Assembly: GCA_963715635.1 (NCBI GenBank)
Contig: OY970261.1
Location: forward strand, 2,170,001-2,234,000
Direction: 5' to 3'
Length of the DNA stretch: 64,000 nt
Source: JAPKZH01 sp963715635
GTDB taxonomy: Bacteria > Acidobacteriota > Aminicenantia > Aminicenantales > UBA4085
Shown here: positions 45,834 to 54,494 of the stretch, in pieces
How positions within the stretch are numbered: position 1 is the stretch's first letter
Layout of the letters: every line of letters starts with the position of its first letter
The notes under the pieces: model-generated
Database searches by the model: none
Told to the model about the DNA's origin: nothing
The model's input: only the letters and a program-made list of their open reading frames with translations
Program-made: the position numbers and the translations under genes

Positions 45834-47369
45834 ATGAAAAAAGGACTACGCTGGAAAATCCTACTGACTCTGGCCATTACGGCCGGCGCGATTGTCATCT
45901 CCTACCCCATCACGAAAAAGATCAAACTCGGATTGGATTTGAAGGGCGGCATGCATCTCGTGATGCAGGTTATCACCGATGACGCCGTCACCATGGAGAC
46001 CGACCAGGAGATCCTCCGGCTGCAGGAGCGCTTCAAGAAAGACAGCATCACCTTCACCACGATGACGAAAGAGGGGCCGGGCCGGTTCATCATTCAGGGG
46101 ACCGCGCCGGACCAAGAGGGCAAGATCAAAGACCATCTCGATCAGTATCTCCGGGATTGGGACTATATATTCGCAGGGACATCGGCGACGGTTACCCTGA
46201 AAACAGTGGCTCTCCTCGCCCTGAAAGAGCAGGCCGTCAGCCAGTCCGTCGAGACCATCCGAAACCGCATTGATCAATTCGGCGTCGCCGAACCGGTCAT
46301 CCAGCGCTACGGCAACGAGCGGATCATCGTCGAGCTGCCAGGGGTCGATAATCCCGAGCGCGTCCAGGACATAATCAAGACTGCGGCCATCCTGGAGTGG
46401 AAGCTGGTCAAGGCCGGGCCCGCGCCCGATGAGGCGACTCTGCTGAAGGACTTCGGCGGAAAAGTGCCCGATGATATGGAACTCAAAAAAGGAGATCCCA
46501 AGCGAAGGGCCGAGGGCTTTTACCTCGTCAACAAAGTGGCGGCCGTCACCGGAAAAGACCTCCGCATGGTCCGCCGCAGCACCGACGAATGGAACCAGCC
46601 CGCCGTTGCCTTTCAATTGAAGCCGGACGGCGCCCGGCGCTTCGAACAGGTGACGGGCGAAAATGTCGGAAAGCAGCTGGCGATCATTCTGGACGGAAAG
46701 GTCCAGTCGGCGCCCAACATCAACACCCGTATTTCTGATAGCGGCATCATCCAGGGCCATTTCACCCTCGAAGCGGCGGATGATCTCGTCCTCGTCCTCA
46801 GAGCCGGAGCGCTTCCGGCGGGGATCAAGACGCTCGAGAACCGGACGATCGGGCCTTCGCTCGGCGCCGACTCGGTCAAAGCGGGCCTTCTCTCCTTCCT
46901 GGTCGCCGTCATCTCGGTCATGACGTTCATGATCATCTATTACAGGTTCTCCGGCGTCAACGCTATCATCGCCCTTATTTTGAACGTCATTTTCATGTTT
47001 GGCGCTCTAGCCTACTTCCGGGCCACGCTGACCCTCCCCGGCATTGCCGGCATTATTCTAGGCGTGGGCATGGCCGTGGATGCTAACGTTCTGGTCTTTG
47101 AGAGAATGCGGGAAGAACTGGCTCTCGGCAAGAGCATCCTGAACTCGATATCGCTCGGCTTTTCCCGGGCCTTCAGCGCGATCTTCGACTCGAACCTGAC
47201 GACCATCATTTCGGCCGTCTTCCTCTTCCAGTTCGGCACGGGCCCGATCAAGGGATACGCGGTCACGCTTATTATCAGCCTTGTCGCCAACCTATTCACG
47301 GCCGTCTTTGTCTCGCACTGGATCTTTGACGCGACGCACTCCAAAAAAACCCAAAAGTTGAGTATATAA
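45834..47369 (+). CDS. secD: Protein translocase subunit SecD
   Basis: The 511-residue product has an N-terminal membrane helix, GLDLKGGMHLVMQV (the D1 motif), a periplasmic P1 domain, then the RND-type six-helix region with GMAVDANVLVFERMREEL, the helix-4 Asp needed for proton-driven export. AGGATAAGG lies before the ATG. Together with SecF it pulls exported proteins through SecYEG using proton-motive force. Confidence 0.93.
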   Translation: MKKGLRWKILLTLAITAGAIVISYPITKKIKLGLDLKGGMHLVMQVITDDAVTMETDQEILRLQERFKKDSITFTTMTKEGPGRFIIQGTAPDQEGKIKDHLDQYLRDWDYIFAGTSATVTLKTVALLALKEQAVSQSVETIRNRIDQFGVAEPVIQRYGNERIIVELPGVDNPERVQDIIKTAAILEWKLVKAGPAPDEATLLKDFGGKVPDDMELKKGDPKRRAEGFYLVNKVAAVTGKDLRMVRRSTDEWNQPAVAFQLKPDGARRFEQVTGENVGKQLAIILDGKVQSAPNINTRISDSGIIQGHFTLEAADDLVLVLRAGALPAGIKTLENRTIGPSLGADSVKAGLLSFLVAVISVMTFMIIYYRFSGVNAIIALILNVIFMFGALAYFRATLTLPGIAGIILGVGMAVDANVLVFERMREELALGKSILNSISLGFSRAFSAIFDSNLTTIISAVFLFQFGTGPIKGYAVTLIISLVANLFTAVFVSHWIFDATHSKKTQKLSI

Positions 47370-47371
47370 CC

Positions 47372-48547
47372 ATGCCGCTCGTTCTATTCAAAACTCCCAA
47401 TATCAAGTTCATGAAGTACAAGTATTACGCTCTGGGCTTGACCCTTCTCATCGTCCTGGCCGGATTCATCAACATGGTCTTCGGAAAAGGTTTTAAGCCG
47501 GGCGTCAACTTCGGCGGGGGAACTCTCATCCGGATCATGTATAAAAATCCGATATCCGTCACGGACATCCGCCAGCAATTAAGGGATATTGGCCTGGGCG
47601 ACAGCACGATCCAGGAGACGGAAAAGGCCAGGCATGAATTCCAGATCCGGACGATGCAAGTCGTCAAAGCCGCGGACGCCCAACAGGAGCTGGAAGCCCA
47701 CCAGAAGCTGGCCGACAGCGCCATCAGCGCGCTCAAAGGCAACGACGGCGCGGCCGAGCTTGCGCGCGGCTTGAAGGACCTGAACAACATCGATACCCGC
47801 GGACTGACTTCGCTTTTAGCGGAGGCTTTTGCCTCAGACGCTCCCGCTGTGGCCGATGAGATCCTCAATCTCCGGAAAAACAAAGGCATCTTCACGGATT
47901 ATGCCGAGCTCGCCGAGGCCGATATCAAGCCCGAGATCAAGGGCCAAGTGATCACCTTCCTCAAAGACAAAACCTTTCTCGGCAAGCTGACCGTGATCAG
48001 CAAGGAAACGGTCGGACCCCAGGCCGGCGCCGATTTGCGAAAAAAGGCCGTCTTGGCCACGGTCTGGGCGCTGCTCGGAATGCTGGTTTATATCGCCTTT
48101 CGCTTCAAGCTGGAATACGGCGTCTCCGCCATCATCACTCTGACCCAGGACGTCCTGATCACCCTCAGTATCTACTCGTTCACGAGCAGAGAAATCAACC
48201 TCCCCATCATCGCTGCCCTGTTGACCATCGTGGGATATTCGATCAATGACACGATCGTCATCTTCGACCGAGTCCGGGAAAACCAGCGAGCGATGCGGAA
48301 GGAAAAGCTCGAAAACATCATGGACAAAAGCCTCAACCAGTGTCTGGGGCGGACCATCATCACCACCGGCACCGTCTTCCTGACGCTCCTGGCGCTGTTC
48401 ATTTTCGGCGGGAAAGTCATCAACGATTTCGCCTTTGCCATGCTGATCGGGTCGATCGAGGGAGTGTATTCGACCGTCTTTATGTCTTGCCCGGTCGTGC
48501 TCATCTGGACGAAACTTTTCCCGAAAACAAAGGGTTTTCGAAAATAA
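47372..48547 (+). CDS. secF: Protein translocase subunit SecF
   Basis: The 391-residue product begins two bases after secD. It has the N-terminal helix and GVNFGGGTLIRI motif, a long periplasmic part (about 60-210, larger than in E. coli SecF because of an extra helical insert, roughly residues 95-190), then the membrane block with GYSINDTIVIFDRVRENQ, the conserved helix-4 Asp motif. It forms a heterodimer with SecD. An E. coli SecF has about 323 residues, so the insert is notable: it contains short HhH-like phrases (NNIDTRGLTSLLAEAF and TDYAELAEADI). Confidence 0.92.
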   Translation: MPLVLFKTPNIKFMKYKYYALGLTLLIVLAGFINMVFGKGFKPGVNFGGGTLIRIMYKNPISVTDIRQQLRDIGLGDSTIQETEKARHEFQIRTMQVVKAADAQQELEAHQKLADSAISALKGNDGAAELARGLKDLNNIDTRGLTSLLAEAFASDAPAVADEILNLRKNKGIFTDYAELAEADIKPEIKGQVITFLKDKTFLGKLTVISKETVGPQAGADLRKKAVLATVWALLGMLVYIAFRFKLEYGVSAIITLTQDVLITLSIYSFTSREINLPIIAALLTIVGYSINDTIVIFDRVRENQRAMRKEKLENIMDKSLNQCLGRTIITTGTVFLTLLALFIFGGKVINDFAFAMLIGSIEGVYSTVFMSCPVVLIWTKLFPKTKGFRK

Positions 48548-48561
48548 TTTTTGAGAAAGAC

Positions 48562-48590
48562 TTGCCAAAAAAATATTTTTATTTTATACT
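48562..48590 (+). promoter_or_regulatory. Promoter upstream of tonB
   Basis: TTGCCA (48562-48567), 17-base AT-rich spacer, TATACT (48585-48590), leaving a leader of about 35 bases with TGAGGT before ATG 48632. It separates tonB-exbB-exbD from the sec genes. Confidence 0.55.
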
Positions 48591-48631
48591 TCATGACGGT
48601 GGAATTGTATGCCGTTCGCATGAGGTAAAAT

Positions 48632-49411
48632 ATGGCTGAACAACCCAAGCCGAAGCCCAAAACAGCCGGAGCCATCCCCGATCTTTTTAAGGACTCGTTT
48701 TTTGTCAGCGAAAAATTGGGAGCCAGACGCGCGTTTGCTTTCCCGGTCGCTCTGATCGTACATGCCGTCATTATAGGCGCCCTGATCGTCATTCCCTTGC
48801 TCTCGACCTCCGAGCTGCCCCGAGTCGAAGTCTACAGCGCTTTCCTCGCTCCGCCTCCGCCGCCTCCTCCCCCGCCCCCGCCTCCCCCGAAAAAGGCCGC
48901 CTCTGCCTCCATTAAGCGCATAAAGCCAGTCCAAGCCCAGACCACGTTCGAAGCGGGGAAGCTTGTCGCCCCCGTCGAAATCCCTGACGCCATCGCCGAA
49001 GAGCAGATCTCTGCGATCGGCGTTGAAGGCGGCGTCGAAGGAGGCGTCGAGGGCGGTGTGATCGGCGGTGTGCTGGGCGGCGTCGTCGGCGGCGTCCTGG
49101 GCGGTGTCGTGGGCGAGGTTGAGGCACCGGTGAGAGTGGCCGGCGAGATCAAACCCCCCAAGCTCCTCAAGCAGATCGACCCACTCTATCCGGAAATTGC
49201 CCGCCAAGCCCGCGTCGAGGGCATCGTGATCATCGAAGCCCAGACCGACATCTACGGCCGGGTCCAGACGGTCAAGGTGCTGCGGTCGATTCCGCTGCTG
49301 GACCAGGCGGCCATCGATGCGGTCCGTCAGTGGGTCTATGAGCCCATGATTATCAACGGCCGGCCCAGGGGAGTCATTTTCACAGTGACCGTCCGTTTCA
49401 CATTGAAATAA
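48632..49411 (+). CDS. tonB: TonB energy transducer
   Basis: The 259-residue product has a cytoplasmic N-terminus, a membrane helix (FPVALIVHAVIIGALIVIPL), a run of about a dozen prolines, then a Gly-Gly-Val repeat tract (about residues 130-165) and the C-terminal TonB domain (YPEIARQARVEGIVIIEAQT, DAVRQWVYEPMIINGRPRGV). It links ExbB/ExbD to outer-membrane receptors, so the host has an outer membrane. The Gly/Val tract in place of the usual Pro/Lys spacer is a trait I associate with Acidobacteria and Aminicenantes. Confidence 0.9.
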   Translation: MAEQPKPKPKTAGAIPDLFKDSFFVSEKLGARRAFAFPVALIVHAVIIGALIVIPLLSTSELPRVEVYSAFLAPPPPPPPPPPPPPKKAASASIKRIKPVQAQTTFEAGKLVAPVEIPDAIAEEQISAIGVEGGVEGGVEGGVIGGVLGGVVGGVLGGVVGEVEAPVRVAGEIKPPKLLKQIDPLYPEIARQARVEGIVIIEAQTDIYGRVQTVKVLRSIPLLDQAAIDAVRQWVYEPMIINGRPRGVIFTVTVRFTLK

Positions 49412-49467
49412 CGTTTGGAACAACTAAAGCTATCCATGGCTTTTGAATATTAAAAGGAGGTACCTAA

Positions 49468-50145
49468 ATGGAATTCGGTTTAGTTCAAATGTGGCAGTCC
49501 ATGGGCAATGTTGCGAGAGGGGTCTCATTCCTCCTCATCGCTCTTTCCATTATCTCTCTCTATCTGTTTGTCGAAAGACTGCTCATGTTCAGAAAAGCCA
49601 AAACCAGGTCAAAGCTGGTTGCTCCCAAGCTTGCCGACATGCTGAAGAATGGCCAAATCAAAGAGGCTTTCAGTCTGGCATCCAAGAAAGAAAACAAGGG
49701 CAGCCATCTGGCGCGGGTCACGGCGGCCGGCATTCAGGAATTCCTGGAGGGCAAGGAAGCCAACTTGAGCTTCACGGAACAGATCGAAACCGCTCAGAGA
49801 GGCTGTCTGCGAGCCTCGTCCATCTTCGACCAGGAATTGAAAAGAGGCTTGAGCGTTCTGGCAACTATCGCCACCTCGGCTCCCTTTATCGGGCTGTTCG
49901 GAACGATTTCCGGCATCATCAATGCATTCCGCGGCATGGCCTTGACGGGATCCGGCGGGATCGGGGCCGTGGCTTCCGGTATTGCCGAAGCTCTTGTCAC
50001 CACGGCTTTCGGGATCGGCGTGGCGATCATCGCCCTGTGGTGCTATAACATCTTGAACTCCAGGATCGAAATCTATGACGCCGAAATGTCCAATACCGCG
50101 TCCCAGGTCCTGGACTTCTTCATCAGACGCACGCAGACCAAATAA
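49468..50145 (+). CDS. exbB: ExbB/TolQ/MotA-family proton channel protein
   Basis: The 225-residue product has three membrane helices: near residue 17 (VSFLLIALSIISLYLFVERL), near 125 (LATIATSAPFIGLFGTISGI) and near 170 (ALVTTAFGIGVAIIALWCYN). The second and third carry the Thr and Pro-Gly region typical of ExbB. AAGGAGGT precedes the ATG. It forms the stator motor with ExbD and powers TonB. Confidence 0.88.
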   Translation: MEFGLVQMWQSMGNVARGVSFLLIALSIISLYLFVERLLMFRKAKTRSKLVAPKLADMLKNGQIKEAFSLASKKENKGSHLARVTAAGIQEFLEGKEANLSFTEQIETAQRGCLRASSIFDQELKRGLSVLATIATSAPFIGLFGTISGIINAFRGMALTGSGGIGAVASGIAEALVTTAFGIGVAIIALWCYNILNSRIEIYDAEMSNTASQVLDFFIRRTQTK

Positions 50146-50187
50146 GAAAAAAGGCAAGCCTTTCAATAGCCAGAAAAGAGGATAATA

Positions 50188-50616
50188 ATGTCAATCTCAA
50201 TCGGGGGCGAAGAAAAGATAAAATCTGAACCCAACGTCGTGCCCCTCTGCGACGTTCTTCTCGTCCTGCTGATCATCTTCATGGTCGTGACTCCCCTGGT
50301 TCAAAAAGGCGTGGATCTCAAGCTTCCCACGGCGATGACCACAGTCGCCATGGCCACCGACACCGACCGAGTCGTCCTGTACATTAAAAAAGACGGGACC
50401 ATGTATCTGAACCAAGACAAAGTGGGCTCCATCGACAAACTGCAGTCCATGCTGGAGGAAGCGTTTCTGAGCATCACCGACAAGAAGCTCTATCTGAGGG
50501 CGGACCAGGATCTGGAATATGGGAAACTGGTCGGGATCTACGACAAAATCCGAGATGCCGGGATCGAGGACATCGCCATCATCGCAGAGAAGAAGACCTC
50601 GGAAAAGACCCCCTAA
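50188..50616 (+). CDS. exbD: ExbD/TolR-family biopolymer transport protein
   Basis: The 142-residue product starts with a short cytoplasmic part (KSEPNVVPLCDVLLVLLIIF) in which the Asp of PLCDVLLVLL is the proton-carrying residue, one membrane helix, and a periplasmic domain with VVLYIKKDGTMYLNQDKV and LYLRADQDLEYGKLV. It completes the TonB-ExbB-ExbD complex. Its stop overlaps the end of the convergent SPL-like gene. Confidence 0.88.
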   Translation: MSISIGGEEKIKSEPNVVPLCDVLLVLLIIFMVVTPLVQKGVDLKLPTAMTTVAMATDTDRVVLYIKKDGTMYLNQDKVGSIDKLQSMLEEAFLSITDKKLYLRADQDLEYGKLVGIYDKIRDAGIEDIAIIAEKKTSEKTP

Positions 50617-51755
50617 TTATTGTTTCGCCGACAAAACCGAGGGGTAAGCGCACTTTCCACATCGCGCTTGCCCCTCGGTTTCCATTTTAAGACGTCCCAC
50701 CAAATATTCGACCCCTCCATACAGAGATAAAGGGGAATGTCTTCCCCGCCCCACTTTTTGATCATCCCGGCGATCTGCCGGAAGAGCTCCAGGCGAAGAG
50801 GCCTGAAATAGCGCAGCTTTCCATCCTGCCCCAGAATGAATTCATCATAGATGATCGTCGTCGCGGGAAAACGTGTCTGGATGACCTTCTTCAACGCCGG
50901 CGGAAACCTCAAGGCGCCCAGACTGATCCAAGCCAGACTTGAGCGAGGGACCGTTTGAAAGAGAGAACGAATGACCTCTTCATAATCCCGCTCCCAGCCC
51001 GGATAGCGGACCAGGGGATCAAAATGGAACCCGACGCGGTATCCCTTGTTTGCCGCATCACGGGCGGCCCGGATGCGTTCCGCCACAGGTGGAGCTCCGA
51101 TCTCTTCTTCCACGGCGATTCGCTCCGTGTTCAGCGACCAGGATATCACGATGTTGCCGGACGCTCCGGCCGCAGGGAGATTCCGGGTGTCCGCGGTCTT
51201 GGTCTTGAGTTCTAAACTGACATTGCCCTTCCCCTGAAAATAAGAGATCAAGTCCGTCGAAAGATGGGTGATAGGATCGAGGGCCAGGGAATCTCCGAGC
51301 TCCCCGGTTCCAACACGGACGAACCTCCGGCCCTGTTTTTCAAGAAAGCCGTCGAGCTCGCGCCACAAATCCTCCAGGTTCGTGAAGACGACGAGCCAGG
51401 GATCGGCCAGATAGTGTTGAAGAATGCAATACTTGCAGTCCAGTGGGCATTGAAGGTTGAGGTTGATGATGAAATAACCGCAGCCGATGGCGCGAGGCGT
51501 GCACGGGCAGGGTTTGACGAACCGTCCTTTCTGGGTCGTCAAGTAGAGAGTCCGTTTCCCTTCTCTGACAGGGTCGTCCGAACGGCGAATGACTTCGAGA
51601 ATAGCTTGTTTATCGCGAGGACCCCGGACGACCTCCCGTGGAATGCCGCGCAAATTCGCAAGAATTCGTTCCGTCAACGCGGAATCCAGGGATTTTTTGT
51701 CGATATACACCTTTTGAATAAGAGGGGAAGGCCGATTGGCCGGAAGGTTGGTCAC
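50613..51755 (-). CDS. SPL-like radical SAM protein
   Basis: The 380-residue product has the radical-SAM cluster motif CPLDCKYC (C-x3-C-x2-C, about residue 103), preceded by PRAIGCGYFIINLNLQ, and resembles the spore photoproduct lyase (SplB) family: GRFVKPCPCTP, GTGELGDSLALD, LELKTKTAD and the later FHFDPLVRYPGWE. A real spore photoproduct lyase uses an extra Cys near the C-terminus; one Cys occurs in YLCMEGSN and another in RFCRRN. The host is not an evident spore former, so the substrate may be another DNA lesion. It overlaps the stop of the ParB-like gene and probably shares its transcript. Confidence 0.75.
   Translation of the reverse strand: MTNLPANRPSPLIQKVYIDKKSLDSALTERILANLRGIPREVVRGPRDKQAILEVIRRSDDPVREGKRTLYLTTQKGRFVKPCPCTPRAIGCGYFIINLNLQCPLDCKYCILQHYLADPWLVVFTNLEDLWRELDGFLEKQGRRFVRVGTGELGDSLALDPITHLSTDLISYFQGKGNVSLELKTKTADTRNLPAAGASGNIVISWSLNTERIAVEEEIGAPPVAERIRAARDAANKGYRVGFHFDPLVRYPGWERDYEEVIRSLFQTVPRSSLAWISLGALRFPPALKKVIQTRFPATTIIYDEFILGQDGKLRYFRPLRLELFRQIAGMIKKWGGEDIPLYLCMEGSNIWWDVLKWKPRGKRDVESALTPRFCRRNNN
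50634..50681. terminator. Bidirectional terminator-like hairpin at the exbD/SPL convergence
   Basis: AAACCGAGGGG-T-AAGCGC (50634-50651) and its near-perfect reverse complement (50664-50681) form an 18-bp stem with one mismatch and a 12-base loop. It lies inside the last codons of the SPL-like gene and directly after exbD, with T-rich bases on both sides. Confidence 0.6.
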
Positions 51756-52744
51756 TTGGGTTTCTCCCAGCTTCTTGACGGCTGCCGGGGACGGCGAAAG
51801 AGCCTTGGAAAGTCTTTGCGCGAGGAGACGTCCAAGAGGTCCCGTAAGCGGGCTTTAAATTCTTTTTCATCCTTGAACCGGAAGGCCGCTTCCATGTCGT
51901 CCGTTTCAAAATAGGGAGCCGTCTCGACGGCAATTCCCTTCGGCCAGTGAAGCTCCTTCAGCGCCGATTGGAAGCGCTCTCCCCAAGCGGTCAAGTGGGG
52001 AAAGCGCTCTCTCCGCAGGGCAAGGCGGACGCGCTCGGATTTTTGCACGGGCGGCCATTTTTTGGATCGGAGGATAGCTTGAATTTCTGGCCCGCGCAGA
52101 ATTCTTCCGGGAGATATGCGTCTCCTTCTGGAAATTTCCAAGAGGTCCTCCAGCACCTCTTTTTGCTTGTTCTGGCCGAGCGGAAGGAGCAAGGGCATCA
52201 TGTCTTTCAAATCGTGGGCCGTGAATTCTGCGAACATTTGGGCCAGGGAAAAAGGCAGGCTTTTCTCGGCAATCATTTTCTTGACCAAGGGTTGGAGCGT
52301 TGCGATCGTGAGATAGCCGTCTCGATAGATGGCTGTCGGCGGGATATGAAGAAGCGGCATGACCTCCGTCATCGTCCCGGATTTTGGCAGGCCGAAGGCC
52401 TGAAGCCTGGATAGGATCTCAGCCTTTTCCAGGAGGGAAAATTCCCGGACGCTGAGGTTTTTATACAGGGCAAACAAAAAGGCCTTGAGGTCATCGGCCT
52501 CGTCCAGAATGAACACTGGCAGGCGCATCATCCGAAGCTTGAGGCAGGCGGCCACTCTCTTCCATCCGGAAACGAGGACGAAACGGCCGCCGCGGACCGT
52601 GACGATGGGCGGGTGAAGGAGACCGATTTTCCGGATGGAAAGAATCAGGGGGTCGAGGGCGGGAAACTCCGAGATCCTGAACCTCTTGTCTTCGAGGTCC
52701 AAATCATGAATGTCCAGCACCTTCGGCTCGAAAATTTTCATCAT
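51752..52744 (-). CDS. ParB-like nuclease-domain protein paired with the SPL-like enzyme
   Basis: The product (about 330 residues from ATG 52744) starts with a ParB/Srx-type domain: LDPLILSIRKIGLLHPPIVT, then FVLVSGWKRVAACLKLRMMR, the place of the family's GERR motif (here SGWKR), followed by a KorB-like helical domain (NLSVREFSLLEKAEILSRLQ). It lacks the chromosomal-partitioning ParB C-terminus and has no parA partner. A longer frame to TTG 52825 has no start signal. It is in an overlap operon with the SPL-like gene. Confidence 0.65.
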   Translation of the reverse strand: MMKIFEPKVLDIHDLDLEDKRFRISEFPALDPLILSIRKIGLLHPPIVTVRGGRFVLVSGWKRVAACLKLRMMRLPVFILDEADDLKAFLFALYKNLSVREFSLLEKAEILSRLQAFGLPKSGTMTEVMPLLHIPPTAIYRDGYLTIATLQPLVKKMIAEKSLPFSLAQMFAEFTAHDLKDMMPLLLPLGQNKQKEVLEDLLEISRRRRISPGRILRGPEIQAILRSKKWPPVQKSERVRLALRRERFPHLTAWGERFQSALKELHWPKGIAVETAPYFETDDMEAAFRFKDEKEFKARLRDLLDVSSRKDFPRLFRRPRQPSRSWEKPK

Positions 52745-52784
52745 AACCGGCAGCCGCTCTATTTTAATTTTTCCTTTCGACAAA

Positions 52785-52813
52785 TTGCAATGTCCAGCCG
52801 AATCTGCTATTTT
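52785..52813 (+). promoter_or_regulatory. Promoter of the phosphorylase-like gene, short-leader type
   Basis: TTGCAA (52785-52790), 17-base spacer, TATTTT (52808-52813), 11 bases to ATG 52825. The leader would be about five bases. CTCCTC here is not a ribosome binding site on this strand. Confidence 0.45.
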
Positions 52814-52824
52814 TATTCTCCTCA

Positions 52825-53535
52825 ATGAACGGATCTCCAGCGATCATCCGGCCGATGCCATTCAGGGGCTTTCAAAGAGAGCGCCTGATTTATGTGCCTG
52901 TGGACATCCCATCCGGGCTCATAAAAAAATATCTCCGGGAGCACGCCGGCAAAGAGAAGGCAACCGACTGGGGGATCCTCTATTTGTTGAAGCATGCGGC
53001 CGTTTTATTCCAGGCCGTGGGTGCCCCGTTGGCCGTCCTCTCGCTGGAAAGACTGGCGGCTTCGGGCGCCAAAGAAATTTTAATCCTCGGCTTCTGCGGC
53101 TCCCTGAATCCCGATTACAAATTAGGGTCTGCGGTCAGCATTACCAAGGCTTGCGCCGAAGAAGGCACCTCCAGCCATTATTGCCCCGGCCAAAAGATTT
53201 TTCGCGCCTCTCTGCCGCTCCAAAAATCCATCGAGACCGGGCTGACCTCCAGGAAGCTTTCCTTCCTGCGGGGCGCCACGGTATCCATGGACGCTCCTTT
53301 CCGGGAAACCCCGGCCTGGCTCCGGATCATGCGGCAAAAAGGAATGGATGTCGTGGATATGGAGGCGTCTGCGGTATTTGCCCTGGCCCGTTTCCATGGG
53401 CTTCAGGCTGCCGCGTTGATGATCGTCAGCGATGAGTTAGTCTCCGGACGCTGGAAGAACGGCTTCTCCGACCCTCGGCTGCCCGTCAAGGCGCAGGACT
53501 ATTTTTTCCCTTTTCTCGAAGGGCGGAGTTTTTGA
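52825..53535 (+). CDS. Nucleoside phosphorylase-like protein (PNP/UDP family)
   Basis: The 236-residue product has the PNP_UDP_1 fold phrases LERLAASGAKEILILGFCGSL, a ribose/phosphate-region GTSSHYCPG, and the nucleoside-binding VVDMEASAVFALARFHG with the usual Met-Glu pair. It probably cleaves a purine or pyrimidine nucleoside with phosphate, or a related nucleosidase reaction. It overlaps the start of the following dehydrogenase gene (TGATG). Confidence 0.8.
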   Translation: MNGSPAIIRPMPFRGFQRERLIYVPVDIPSGLIKKYLREHAGKEKATDWGILYLLKHAAVLFQAVGAPLAVLSLERLAASGAKEILILGFCGSLNPDYKLGSAVSITKACAEEGTSSHYCPGQKIFRASLPLQKSIETGLTSRKLSFLRGATVSMDAPFRETPAWLRIMRQKGMDVVDMEASAVFALARFHGLQAAALMIVSDELVSGRWKNGFSDPRLPVKAQDYFFPFLEGRSF

Positions 53536-54494
53536 TGCGGCCAAAGGCTCTGGTGACGCATACGCTCCTCCCCGAAGCCATGGATTTCCTGGCGCAGCAT
53601 GTAAATTTTGAAATCGGGGCGGAAGGGGAAGACCTGCCAAAACCGGACCTCATCCGGAAGGTGCGGGACAAGGAAGGCATCCTGAGCCTCTTGACCGTTG
53701 ATATCGACCGGGACGTCATGGATGCGGCGCCCCGGCTCAAAATCATCGCCAACTGCGCCGTCGGCTACGACAATATTGACATCGATCATGCCAAGCAAAA
53801 GGGAATCCTCGTCACCAACACCCCGGGTGTATTAACAGAAACGACGGCCGACCTGACCTGGGCTTTGATCCTGGCCGTGGCCCGCAAAATTCCTCAAGCC
53901 GACCGCTTCACAAAGAGCGGGGCTTTTGCGGGCTGGAAGCTTGACCTGTTTCTAGGCCAAGAAGTCACGGGGAAGAGGCTGGGGATCATCGGGCTGGGAA
54001 GAATCGGGAAAGCGGTCGCAGAGCGCGCCAAGGGTTTCAAGATGGATGTCGTTTATTATGATCATCGGCGACTATCCGCAGAGGAAGAAAAAGCCATCGG
54101 AGCATGCTATCAGCCTCTTGACGAGCTTCTCCGGACTTCGGATATTGTCTCGGTCCATGCCTCGATGACAGAGGGATCTCATCATCTCCTGTCCAGGGAT
54201 AAACTGGGCCTCATGAAAAGGGAGGCCATTCTCATCAACGCCGCCCGCGGCCCGATTGTCGACGAACAGGCCCTGGCCGATGCCCTGGGCAGCGACAAAA
54301 TCTGGGGCGCAGGCCTGGATGTCTATGAGCGCGAACCCGCCGTCGAGGAGAGATTGCTGAGGCTGGACAACGTTGTCCTTCTCCCCCATGTCGGGAGCGC
54401 GACGTACGAAACTCGCTTGAAAATGGCGATGATGGCGGCGACAAATCTCGTAGCAGTTTTGAGGGGAGAACAGCCGCGCAATCCCGTGTTCTAG
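53535..54494 (+). CDS. D-2-hydroxyacid dehydrogenase (glyoxylate/hydroxypyruvate reductase type)
   Basis: The 319-residue product has the D-isomer-specific dehydrogenase order: N-terminal substrate domain, NAD-binding GLGRIGKAVAERAKGF (about 150), catalytic Arg in INAARGPIVDEQAL, Glu in DVYEREP and His in LLPHVGSATYETR. The closest subgroup by phrase (GVLTETTADLTWALILAVAR) is GyaR/GhrB, NAD(P)H-dependent reduction of glyoxylate or hydroxypyruvate. It converges with larE (four-base overlap of ends). Confidence 0.85.
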   Translation: MRPKALVTHTLLPEAMDFLAQHVNFEIGAEGEDLPKPDLIRKVRDKEGILSLLTVDIDRDVMDAAPRLKIIANCAVGYDNIDIDHAKQKGILVTNTPGVLTETTADLTWALILAVARKIPQADRFTKSGAFAGWKLDLFLGQEVTGKRLGIIGLGRIGKAVAERAKGFKMDVVYYDHRRLSAEEEKAIGACYQPLDELLRTSDIVSVHASMTEGSHHLLSRDKLGLMKREAILINAARGPIVDEQALADALGSDKIWGAGLDVYEREPAVEERLLRLDNVVLLPHVGSATYETRLKMAMMAATNLVAVLRGEQPRNPVF

